NCBI GenBank assembly: GCA_045544515.1
Contig: JAZPZD010000012.1
Span: 1 to 36,394 of the forward strand
DNA from: RGIG8748 sp045544515
GTDB lineage: Bacteria > Bacillota > Clostridia > UMGS1810
Direction: 5' to 3'
DNA length: 36,394 nucleotides
Under the pieces are notes generated by a model, which was given only the letters and a program-made list of their open reading frames with translations, ran no database searches and was not told where the DNA came from. The position numbers and the translations under genes were made by a program. Of the stretch, positions 1-6,112 are shown piece by piece; position 1 is the first letter of the stretch; each line of letters begins with the position of its first letter.

Positions 1-1
1 T

Positions 2-319
2 TATTTTACCAAGTGGGGTGACGGAGCACATGACTTTAATCCGATAGCTGATTTAACAGTAACGGAAATATATGAATTTCTCACATTCCTTAATGCTCCT
101 GAATTTATAATTAAAAAAGCTCCGTCAGCAGCCTTGTTTGATGGTCAGACTGACGAAAGAGAAATGGGAGTAACCTATGCGGAATTGGATGCGTATATTT
201 CAGGTGAAACTGTAACTGAGGACAAATCGGCAATTATTGAAAAGTTACATATAGCAAGTGAACATAAAAGAAAAGGTGTATCAAAATATGATACACCAAA
301 CAAAGAAAAACTCTTTTGA
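2..319 (+). CDS. nadE: NAD(+) synthetase, C-terminal end (partial)
   Basis: This is the last 105 codons of an ATP-dependent NAD+ synthetase, which amidates nicotinic acid adenine dinucleotide to NAD+ in the cytoplasm. The 5' part lies outside the window. The frame is open from base 2 to the TGA at 317-319. Family hallmarks are visible: KWGDGAHDFNPIADL near the start of the fragment, then PSAALFDGQTDEREMG, which matches the conserved PSA-x-L-x-x-GQTDE-x-x-LG segment of NadE, and a lysine-rich C-terminus ending in a KYDTP-type tail. I saw only the C-terminal segment, so the ammonia- versus glutamine-dependent type cannot be told. The gene marks the left edge of the accessory region; a strong hairpin terminator follows about 100 bp downstream. 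Confidence 0.9.
   Translation, partial: YFTKWGDGAHDFNPIADLTVTEIYEFLTFLNAPEFIIKKAPSAALFDGQTDEREMGVTYAELDAYISGETVTEDKSAIIEKLHIASEHKRKGVSKYDTPNKEKLF
275..297. repeat. 9-bp perfect inverted repeat inside the nadE 3' end
   Basis: GGTGTATCA at 275-283 pairs exactly with TGATACACC at 289-297 across a 5-nt loop. It lies within the last 15 codons of nadE. It has no T-tract directly after it, so it may be a coding coincidence or an mRNA-stabilising hairpin. Confidence 0.5.
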
Positions 320-415
320 AAAAACTTGGTAGACTTATGCCATCTTCTGTGATATGTTTGTGTTTCTGAAAGAAGATGTGTGTCCCAACAAAATACTGGT
401 ATTGCATTATATCCA

Positions 416-457
416 AAATGAAGAAATCAACCTAATTCCAAGATGATTTCTTCATTT
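416..457. terminator. Bidirectional hairpin terminator between nadE and the DUF6076 gene
   Basis: A 14-bp perfect stem is formed by AAATGAAGAAATCA (416-429) and TGATTTCTTCATTT (444-457) with a 14-nt loop. It sits between two convergent genes, the expected place for a shared intrinsic terminator. The T-rich arm on each strand serves as a modest U-tract. Confidence 0.7.
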
Positions 458-465
458 GAATATAA

Positions 466-1455
466 TCAAATTCTAGTCCATTCATCATCCATAAACCATA
501 GCTTAAACTCATCGGCAGAAATTTCGCCATTTCTGTATGCGGTGAGTTTTTCTCTTCCTTTTATTTTCCAGACGTCAAATTCAGGCTTGAGAACGGGATT
601 GCGGAGAGACCGGGTGCTATATCGTTTGCGTGCAGCATAAAATTCAACTTCGATGTCCGGTTGCTTGCTTTTGTAAGCGTTTTGAGCACCGATTGAAACA
701 CATTTATATTTGAATCCGGGCATTATTCTGTCGCAATATAGGGAATCCGGTCTTCCTTTTGGAATAAATGGCTTATTACAGTTTTTGCATAATTTAATGG
801 GTAAATCTTTTTCCAATGAAGTGAATAAATCATAATACATCAATTGCTCAGTTGAACATTGTGAAATAGACATCACTATGCTTTCCTCACTTGCGGGCTG
901 AGAGTAAAAGAATTTTGAATTAACAGAACTTCCTAAATCGACACTAAGACAGGTTGGGAATTTCATTCTTAATAATTGGATTTTTCTTTTTGTATCTAAT
1001 CCGTTAAGTCGATCAAGACCTTTAACCTCAGCAGGGGAGTTGCATATATCAAAAACATCTCTGCGTATTGTGTCGGTAAAAGATATGAAGTTGTCCAGTA
1101 AAAAGCCTGCAGCAATATTCCACAATTTTAAGCATTCTTTAAGTTGTATCTGCCCATCTTTTTTTATTTTTCTTAATTGTTCTGTTAGCTCCAGCTTTTC
1201 CTGAGTTTTGAATGTATCTATAAAATCAATTAAGTCACTCGAAGAGTAGTTTGGGTGTAATTTTTTTATTGCTGTAAGGAGAGTGTGGGTGGTTTCGTGT
1301 AGGTATACGCAATAATCATCTATCTGAAACAAGGCATTTTCATATTTCTTGAAATTCGATTCGTTTTCATCATCAAGATAGGATATATATGTCTTAATTA
1401 AATCGTTATAATATTTTTCAACTTGTAAAACATCCAATACAATCGCATTTATCAA
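466..1455 (-). CDS. DUF6076-type zinc-finger protein, N-terminus probably missing
   Basis: A protein of about 329 residues resembling the DUF6076 family, which has no established biochemical role as far as I know. A four-cysteine zinc-binding motif is clear: C223-x2-C226, C241, C252, in the context CKNCNKPFIPKGRPDSLYC. The C-terminal 70 residues are basic and end in a WKIKGREKL-x-AYRNGEIS segment. The coordinates use a TTG start at 1455-1453 with no visible ribosome-binding site. The frame stays open upstream to a stop at 1524-1522, and the extra residues (EFPLGHH next to the start) read like normal protein. The true start is therefore either farther up or has been lost. The neighbouring recombinase on the other strand begins at the same place and also lacks its N-terminus, so this looks like a rearrangement junction. 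Identity is moderately sure; function is unknown. Confidence 0.65.
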   Translation of the reverse strand: MINAIVLDVLQVEKYYNDLIKTYISYLDDENESNFKKYENALFQIDDYCVYLHETTHTLLTAIKKLHPNYSSSDLIDFIDTFKTQEKLELTEQLRKIKKDGQIQLKECLKLWNIAAGFLLDNFISFTDTIRRDVFDICNSPAEVKGLDRLNGLDTKRKIQLLRMKFPTCLSVDLGSSVNSKFFYSQPASEESIVMSISQCSTEQLMYYDLFTSLEKDLPIKLCKNCNKPFIPKGRPDSLYCDRIMPGFKYKCVSIGAQNAYKSKQPDIEVEFYAARKRYSTRSLRNPVLKPEFDVWKIKGREKLTAYRNGEISADEFKLWFMDDEWTRI

Positions 1456-1493
1456 ATGATGACCAAGAGGGAATTCAGTTCCCAGATAATCAG

Positions 1494-2747
1494 ATGGTAT
1501 TTCCTCAAAAGGGATTAAGGTTTATAGCGATTAATGATCGCTACGACAGTAACAATTATGTCGGAGACACCGGAGGCTTTGAAATATCAATAAAAAACCT
1601 TATATCACAAATCTATGCGCAGGATGCATCAAAGAAAATAAGGACAAGTTTTCAATCAAAAGCCAGAAACGGTGAATACATTGGTTTTCAGAAGATATAT
1701 GGTTATGTTATTAATGAAAACAAAAGGCTTATACCGGATAGAGAACCTGCTGCAGTTGTGAAAAAGATATTTGAAATGCGAAGTCAGGGAAAAACTTACG
1801 ATGCGATTGCAAAGTATCTGAATGATGAAAAAATTCTTGTTCCCCGTCTGTATTTTAAATACAACAAGCTTAGGGATGATGGTACAATTCCGGAAATGAA
1901 TATGTGGACCCGAACAATCCTTCATAAAATGCTTAATAATGAACAGTATACCGGAAAACTCATATTCGGAAGGTATAAAGTTGATAAAATCTGTGGCAAA
2001 ACAGCCAGCAGAGCTTCACGAGACAAGTGGATTATTACCGAGAATGCTCATGACCCGATTGTCAGCGAAGAACTGTTCAACATTGCGAAATCCACAAAGA
2101 GAGAATCAAGAAAAGGTGTAAAATTAGGGCAGACCTTATTCGGTGGCAAGGTTGTTTGTGGATGCTGTGGAAGGAATTTTTACACTTGGTCAAAAAATCA
2201 TATTCTTATCTGCCAGACTCCCGTTTTGACAGGAAACAATCCGGGTTGCTATGATAAAAAGATACATGAGGATTATTTGATTGCTTTGATTGAAGACTCT
2301 ATAAAATGCGTTTTGCAAAGCAACAAAGAAATAACAGCAAAGGTCAAGAATGAGATTATCATATCAACAAGTGAATTGAATTCAGTAAAAAAAGAACTTC
2401 GGACTGAAATCGGCAAACTTGACAGAATAAGAAGAAATAAAGAAAAACTGTTCCAGAAATTAATGGATAATCAGGTAACAGATGATGAATATATGAGATT
2501 ATCCAAAGACTTGGAACGGGAAGAAATAACTGTCAAAGATAAAATCAGAGAGCTGAAGAAAAAACAAAAAACTGTTCTTGTAAAAAAGAATGAAAAAGAA
2601 ATCAATGTAAAAGTTTATAAGGAGATTGGAGCGATTAAAAAGATTGACAGAAATGTAGTAGAAAAATTAGTTGATAAGATGATAGTAAAAAAAGAAGGGA
2701 GCGTTGAAATCCAATGGACATTTAAAGAAATTTTTCAAAGTGCATAA
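1494..2747 (+). pseudogene. Large serine recombinase lacking its catalytic N-terminal domain
   Basis: This is the C-terminal three quarters of a large serine recombinase of the kind that moves integrative elements. Residues 1-50 match the end of the resolvase domain (GLRFIAIND-x-YDS and the linking helix with DASKKIR). Residues about 65-175 are the Recombinase domain (YGY, the helix around EPAAVVKKIFEM, and NNEQYTGKL). A zinc-ribbon with CGCCGRNF and two later cysteines lies near residues 219-255. A long lysine- and glutamate-rich coiled coil covers about 285-375. The first 90 or so residues, which carry the catalytic serine and the arginines, are absent. No ribosome-binding site precedes the ATG at 1494, and extending the frame upstream gives no resolvase sequence. 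I infer an inactive remnant joined head to head with the DUF6076 gene. Confidence 0.8.
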
Positions 2748-2802
2748 TGACTTGGCAGAACGAGAAAATGCAGTCTGACAGGTCGTAAAATTTAATAGTA
2801 AT

Positions 2803-2960
2803 AGTTTGCAATTTTTTGATATTTATGATAAAATAAAATAGTGGGAAAATCTAACATTCCTGCAGGTCTTTGAAGTAAATTGTTCAGATAAAATCAGTTG
2901 AAAATATAGGAAAATTTCTTTAGTCCCTATTATTCACTGTTCACCTGACTTGACACGAAC
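2803..2960 (+). repeat. Dispersed repeat, copy A (possible structured RNA)
   Basis: It aligns by eye with 10100-10330: AGTTTGC, TTTTGATATTTA, GAAAATC, TTGTTCAGA, a CAGT(T)GAAAA block and TATTATTCACTGTTC occur in the same order and at similar spacing. A stem at GTGGGAA / TTCCTGC corresponds to GCGAGAA / TTCTCGC in copy B. All seven positions still pair (two through G-T wobbles) and one position changes A-T to G-C, which suggests selection on RNA structure. Copy A lacks a segment of roughly 70 bp that carries a long hairpin in copy B. Confidence 0.55.
2944..2958 (+). repeat. 15-bp direct repeat, left copy
   Basis: CCTGACTTGACACGA is identical to 7718-7732. The two copies bracket the WYL locus. 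This could be an att-like or insertion scar, or part of the dispersed repeat. Confidence 0.5.
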
Positions 2961-3098
2961 TATCACAAAGAGTAAGAATTAGATGCAATCGGGATTTTTC
3001 GGTGTTTATGCGGGTTTGAGCCGATTTTGAACAGATGAAATAATAAAAAATGGTTATGTTTGAACAACAATTATTAGTTTCATAAAAATATTTTCAAA

Positions 3099-3115
3099 AG
3101 GACATAATATGTCTT
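3099..3115. promoter_or_regulatory. Predicted WYL-regulator operator (autoregulation)
   Basis: AGGACA (3099-3104), five bases, TGTCTT (3110-3115). The core is a near-perfect palindrome centred on 3107 with 6-bp arms GACATA/TATGTC. The same half-sites and spacing recur at 5669-5685 inside the locus. The site abuts the -35 box of the WYL gene, the usual place for an autorepressor. Confidence 0.5.
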
Positions 3116-3142
3116 TGTGTTAGTGTAGAATAAATATATAAT
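3115..3142 (+). promoter_or_regulatory. Promoter of the WYL-regulator gene
   Basis: TTGTGT (3115-3120), a 16-bp spacer and a consensus TATAAT (3137-3142). It lies 25 bp before the ATG at 3167, with a GAGGA ribosome-binding site at 3156-3160 between them. Confidence 0.6.
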
Positions 3143-3166
3143 AACAAATGAATTTGAGGATGAATT

Positions 3167-4144
3167 ATGGATTACATTGGTGGGAAACACGATAGAATAC
3201 TTGCTATTTACAACAATCTTTTAGAAGGTAGTGGATTGAATGTAAAAGCTGCTGCGAAACATTATGGTGTTAGCACAAAGACAATAAAAAGAGATATAGA
3301 TGATATAAGAAACTTTTTGTTGGAAAAAGGTGATGTTGATGGAACATTTAAAGAGGTTGTTTATGATAGAGCAAAAGACAATTACTACATAACCGGAAGC
3401 GACAAGCTTACCGCAAAGGAATTGTTTGCTATCGCAAAAGTTTTGTTAGACAGCAGAGCTTTCTGCAAGACGGAGTTTATGTCTGTAATTGATAAGATAA
3501 TTGACAGGTGTTCACTTGATAAAGATGTAGCTCATATCAAAGATATGATAGCAAATGAAAAGTACCATTACAAAGAACCGCAACACAAAAAGAAATTGAT
3601 AGATACTCTGTGGGAAATCAGTGAAGCAATAAAAAATCAAAAAAAAATTAAAATCGTTTACAAGAGATTAACCGAACCTAAACATAAGGAAAGGATTCTG
3701 GAACCTGTCGGGATAATATTTTCGGATTTCTACTTCTATTTGGCAGCATTTATCCCTGAAAAGAACACGGTCAATCCTACGATTTACAGAATAGACAGAA
3801 TTTCGGAGTATAAAGTAACTAATGAAAGATTTCAGGTCCCGTATGCAAACAGATTTGAGGAAGGTGAATTCAGAAAGAGAGTTCAGTTTATGTACGGTGG
3901 CGACCTACTTCGTTTAGAATTTAAATATTATGGTGAGTCGCCGGAAGCAATCATCGACAGACTCCCTACTGCAGAAATTATTTCTAAAGATGATAAAAGT
4001 TTTACTTTTAGAGCAGAAGTGTTCGGACGAGGGATTAAACCTTGGATATTAGGTCAGGCAGATAAGTTAGAAGTTGTAAAACCTGCTGAATTAAGACAAG
4101 AGATTAAAGAACTAATTGAAAATATGAAAAAATTATATGGCTAA
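3167..4144 (+). CDS. WYL-domain transcriptional regulator (YafY/CapW-like)
   Basis: A 325-residue cytoplasmic DNA-binding regulator. Residues about 5-50 form an HTH of the DeoR/HTH_11 type (LNVKAAAKHYGVSTKTIKRD). A linker follows, then a WYL-type domain about 145-225 with IYRIDRI near residue 210, and a C-terminal WCX-like extension about 240-325. WYL proteins sense ligands such as nucleic acid. Known members (CapW, BrxR) repress CBASS, BREX and other phage-defence operons. It is the first gene of a cluster of unknown genes, and an inverted repeat overlaps its promoter region and recurs within the cluster. I infer that it controls the whole locus. Family assignment is firm; the regulated function is inferred. 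Confidence 0.88.
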   Translation: MDYIGGKHDRILAIYNNLLEGSGLNVKAAAKHYGVSTKTIKRDIDDIRNFLLEKGDVDGTFKEVVYDRAKDNYYITGSDKLTAKELFAIAKVLLDSRAFCKTEFMSVIDKIIDRCSLDKDVAHIKDMIANEKYHYKEPQHKKKLIDTLWEISEAIKNQKKIKIVYKRLTEPKHKERILEPVGIIFSDFYFYLAAFIPEKNTVNPTIYRIDRISEYKVTNERFQVPYANRFEEGEFRKRVQFMYGGDLLRLEFKYYGESPEAIIDRLPTAEIISKDDKSFTFRAEVFGRGIKPWILGQADKLEVVKPAELRQEIKELIENMKKLYG

Positions 4145-4201
4145 TTATTGTCTAAAATTAAATAATGAATAACTTGAACAAACATTTAGGAGGCGATTAT
4201 T

Positions 4202-4438
4202 ATGTTTGGATTTAAGAAAAAGAAAGAGTATATAAGTTGTTTAGTTAAATTTGAGGATAGTGATTTGTTTTCTATGTACGTAATACTTGATGAAACTGTA
4301 AAAGAAGGCGATAAGTTGCTTATTCCGTTTGATGAAGAAAACATAAGTAAAGTCGGCACAGTTGTAGTTGTCAAGCGAGTGCTGGGGGGTGAACAACCAC
4401 ATTCATTTGAACTAGCAAAAAGGATTAAGAAACTATGA
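4202..4438 (+). CDS. Small hypothetical protein, possibly an SH3-like beta barrel
   Basis: A 78-residue protein with a strong AGGAGG ribosome-binding site at 4188-4193. After a basic start (FGFKKKK) the sequence alternates hydrophobic and charged residues, with ISCLVKF, MYVILDET, GDKLLIPF and KVGTVVVVKRV. This pattern suggests a small all-beta fold, possibly like the N-terminal barrel of helicases of the PriA type. No signal peptide or membrane segment is present. It follows the WYL gene by 57 bp in the same direction and is probably cotranscribed. I do not recognise the family, and the fold comment rests on pattern only. Confidence 0.6.
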   Translation: MFGFKKKKEYISCLVKFEDSDLFSMYVILDETVKEGDKLLIPFDEENISKVGTVVVVKRVLGGEQPHSFELAKRIKKL

Positions 4439-4481
4439 TGGCAACTTATATGACAAATTATGAATGGAGGTGGAAATTCGA

Positions 4482-4721
4482 ATGAATAAACCTATAAGGA
4501 TATTGATAACAGTTATAATAACAATACTTACATTAATTCCAATGTTTTTTATACGTTTAAGAATATACAATTGGATTTTTACAAAATTTATCAAATTTAT
4601 TCCTCGATTTTTATGGATGCCGATAGATATTGTTTTTGCTGTTTTTTGTTACATACTTATAGCATACTCTATTTATTTTGTGTTAGGTGAAATTTTCAAA
4701 TCTAATGACATGGAAGATTGA
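4482..4721 (+). CDS. Small two-helix membrane protein of the WYL locus
   Basis: A protein of 79 residues with two clear membrane segments, about residues 5-27 (RILITVIITILTLIPMFFI) and 46-70 (IDIVFAVFCYILIAYSIYFVL), separated by a basic aromatic loop. An in-frame ATG exists at 4464, but the ribosome-binding site GGAGGTGG lies at 4467-4473, so translation should begin at 4482. It starts 43 bp after the previous gene. I recognise no family. Small membrane proteins next to WYL regulators suggest a membrane-acting system, but that is inference. Confidence 0.6.
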   Translation: MNKPIRILITVIITILTLIPMFFIRLRIYNWIFTKFIKFIPRFLWMPIDIVFAVFCYILIAYSIYFVLGEIFKSNDMED

Positions 4722-4807
4722 CAATTAATAAAAAAAATAATAAAATATTATGTGAAAGAGAAATAAAGATATCATTTTTATATCATACAAAAACTGGAGG
4801 TAAAACT

Positions 4808-5293
4808 ATGAAAAAATTGACGGAAAATATGGTGTTAAAAAAACTCGATATTCAAGGGTTTGATCGTCTCACTCCTCAAAAAGTAATTCAAATGGCTCCT
4901 ATGTTGAGCGAAATGGAACCGGAGGTTGCAATAAAAGCACTTGAACAATTTCCTGAATTTTCTAATACAATAAAAGGTGTTGTAGGAGATATAGATAAAA
5001 ATTTAGAAAAGGCTATGTCTGAAAACAAGGAAGTGACACTGAAATTTTATGATTCTTGTAAATCAACGATAGATATTCTGAATGAACGCCTTAGTAAAGG
5101 TGATTTACAAGTTGAAGAACGCAAAGATATTTTATCAACAATTGTACACTTACTAGAGATGATGGATCATAAAGATTCGGAAAACAAAAAGTTTTTACAT
5201 ACTTTAAGTTTGATTTGCGGTGCTGTTGGTGGGGTGGCATTAGCTTCTGCCGCTGTAGTACTTGGTAGCAAATTAGATATTAATAAGCTATAA
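4808..5293 (+). CDS. Hypothetical protein with helical body and C-terminal membrane anchor
   Basis: The protein has 161 residues if it starts at ATG 4808, which has GGAGG at 4796-4800; a longer in-frame reading back to 4718 has no ribosome-binding site. Residues 1-130 are charged and helical, with heptad-like stretches such as IDKNLEKAMSENKEV. Residues about 134-157 form one hydrophobic, small-residue segment (LICGAVGGVALASAAVVLG), so the protein is probably tail-anchored with the body in the cytoplasm. The small-residue helix resembles those of the 95-aa and 523-aa products downstream. It lies in the middle of the WYL locus, same strand. No family recognised. Confidence 0.6.
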   Translation: MKKLTENMVLKKLDIQGFDRLTPQKVIQMAPMLSEMEPEVAIKALEQFPEFSNTIKGVVGDIDKNLEKAMSENKEVTLKFYDSCKSTIDILNERLSKGDLQVEERKDILSTIVHLLEMMDHKDSENKKFLHTLSLICGAVGGVALASAAVVLGSKLDINKL

Positions 5294-5325
5294 TTATTGG
5301 GTAATTTACAAAGGAGAAATGTATT

Positions 5326-5613
5326 ATGGAAAATAATGAAGTTATACAAGAAAAAAATAACAAGGAAAAAGTAACAAATAATGACTCTGGAAAATCCTCG
5401 ATAAAAAAAGCCGGAAAGGTTATAGGTGGTTCGGCTGCAGTTGCCGGTAGTGCTATTTTAGGTGCGGTAATAAAAGAAAATGCTCCTGTGATCGCAAAAG
5501 CTGTTGCAAAAAAATCAAAGAAGGTTACAAATAGCTTGTTAAAAGCAACAGGACTTAAAAATAAAAATTTATTTGATGTTGCTGCAGATATAATTAAGAT
5601 GATAAAGAAATAG
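5326..5613 (+). CDS. Small lysine/alanine-rich protein with glycine-rich hydrophobic helix
   Basis: A 95-residue product with an AGGAG ribosome-binding site at 5311-5315, starting 32 bp after the previous gene. The first 30 residues are hydrophilic (N, E and K rich). Residues about 32-52 form a small-residue hydrophobic helix, VIGGSAAVAGSAILGAVI. The rest is strongly basic and possibly amphipathic (AKAVAKKSKKVTNSLLKA). Such a profile fits membrane-interacting peptides and glycine-zipper proteins, but I know of no named family that matches. It is likely the last gene of the first transcription unit of the locus, since the next gene appears to have its own promoter. Confidence 0.6.
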   Translation: MENNEVIQEKNNKEKVTNNDSGKSSIKKAGKVIGGSAAVAGSAILGAVIKENAPVIAKAVAKKSKKVTNSLLKATGLKNKNLFDVAADIIKMIKK

Positions 5614-5668
5614 ATTTTGTATAAGCGGTATATACAAATTACAGTGAAAGTTGATTTTGTGTCTTAAA

Positions 5669-5685
5669 AGGACACTGCTTGTCCT
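5669..5685. promoter_or_regulatory. Second predicted WYL operator, upstream of the 78-aa membrane protein
   Basis: AGGACA (5669-5674), five bases, TGTCCT (5680-5685) is a perfect inverted repeat. It has the same half-sites, the same 5-bp spacing and the same preceding A-run as 3099-3115. It occupies the -35 area of a promoter whose -10 is TATAAT at 5696-5701; no good -35 hexamer is seen. This would suit a repressor or an activator replacing the -35. Confidence 0.5.
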
Positions 5686-5730
5686 CCTTCTATGATATAA
5701 TAAACAAAATTATACCGTAGGAGGATTTTT

Positions 5731-5967
5731 ATGAAGATACTAATAACTGTATTTACAGTAATATCAATGTTACTTTGGTGGGAAATTCCGTTACTGTGCT
5801 TTATTTTGTCTGCGACAAATATTTTGATTCCACTGATTAAAGGTGAATGGACATTGTATTATAAAATTATGGCCGGGATATCTGTCATAGCAATAGTATT
5901 GTGTGGTTGGAATTGGGATTTAAATGTTGGCATGAGAATTATTGAATGGTTCAAGAATTGTGGATAG
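5731..5967 (+). CDS. Small membrane protein under the second operator
   Basis: 78 residues, with AGGAGG at 5719-5724 and ATG at 5731. It contains two or three hydrophobic segments: about 1-17 (LITVFTVISMLLWW), 19-34 (PLLCFILSATNILIPLI) and 46-62 (MAGISVIAIVLCGW). It is tryptophan-rich around GWNWDL. It has its own -10 box and the repeated operator upstream, so it may be induced with, but separately from, the first five genes. Family unknown. A small membrane protein with its own regulated promoter could be an accessory or immunity-like partner of the next gene; that is a guess. Confidence 0.6.
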   Translation: MKILITVFTVISMLLWWEIPLLCFILSATNILIPLIKGEWTLYYKIMAGISVIAIVLCGWNWDLNVGMRIIEWFKNCG

Positions 5968-6038
5968 TTAATGCTTGCAACTAATAAGCATTATAGATGT
6001 CAAAAACGTAGAATTTGGTTAAATACTTGTTGATTTAC

Positions 6039-6067
6039 GATAACACCTGTTTTAAAAAGGTGTTATC
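6039..6067. repeat. 10-bp perfect inverted repeat before the 523-aa gene
   Basis: GATAACACCT (6039-6048) and AGGTGTTATC (6058-6067) with a 9-nt loop. It could be a terminator for the 78-aa gene, though neither side has a U-tract of normal length, or a regulatory hairpin 45 bp before the next start. Confidence 0.6.
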
Positions 6068-6112
6068 ATGGATAAAGAAAAATAACAGAAAAATTTGCGA
6101 TGAGGAGAAGGC

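Larger units (their letters stand above)
2748..3098. other. Non-coding stretch after the recombinase, with repeat copy A
   Basis: No plausible gene is present here. From 2751 it carries CTTGGCA...CGAG followed 28 bases on by CAGGTC, a motif that recurs at 7723 and 10319. About 2803-2932 is a diverged copy (A) of the repeat at 10100-10219 (copy B). The stretch at 2929-2960 matches 10299-10330 and includes TATTATTCACTGTTC. The remaining 140 bases before the WYL operator are AT-rich and hold nothing I recognise. Confidence 0.6.

Noticed and set aside
320..465. Small open frames between nadE and the DUF6076 gene
   Set aside because: They overlap a strong terminator hairpin and lack ribosome-binding sites.
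5679..5701. TTGTCC as the -35 of the 78-aa gene's promoter
   Set aside because: The distance to TATAAT is only 11 bp; the hexamer belongs to the inverted repeat instead.
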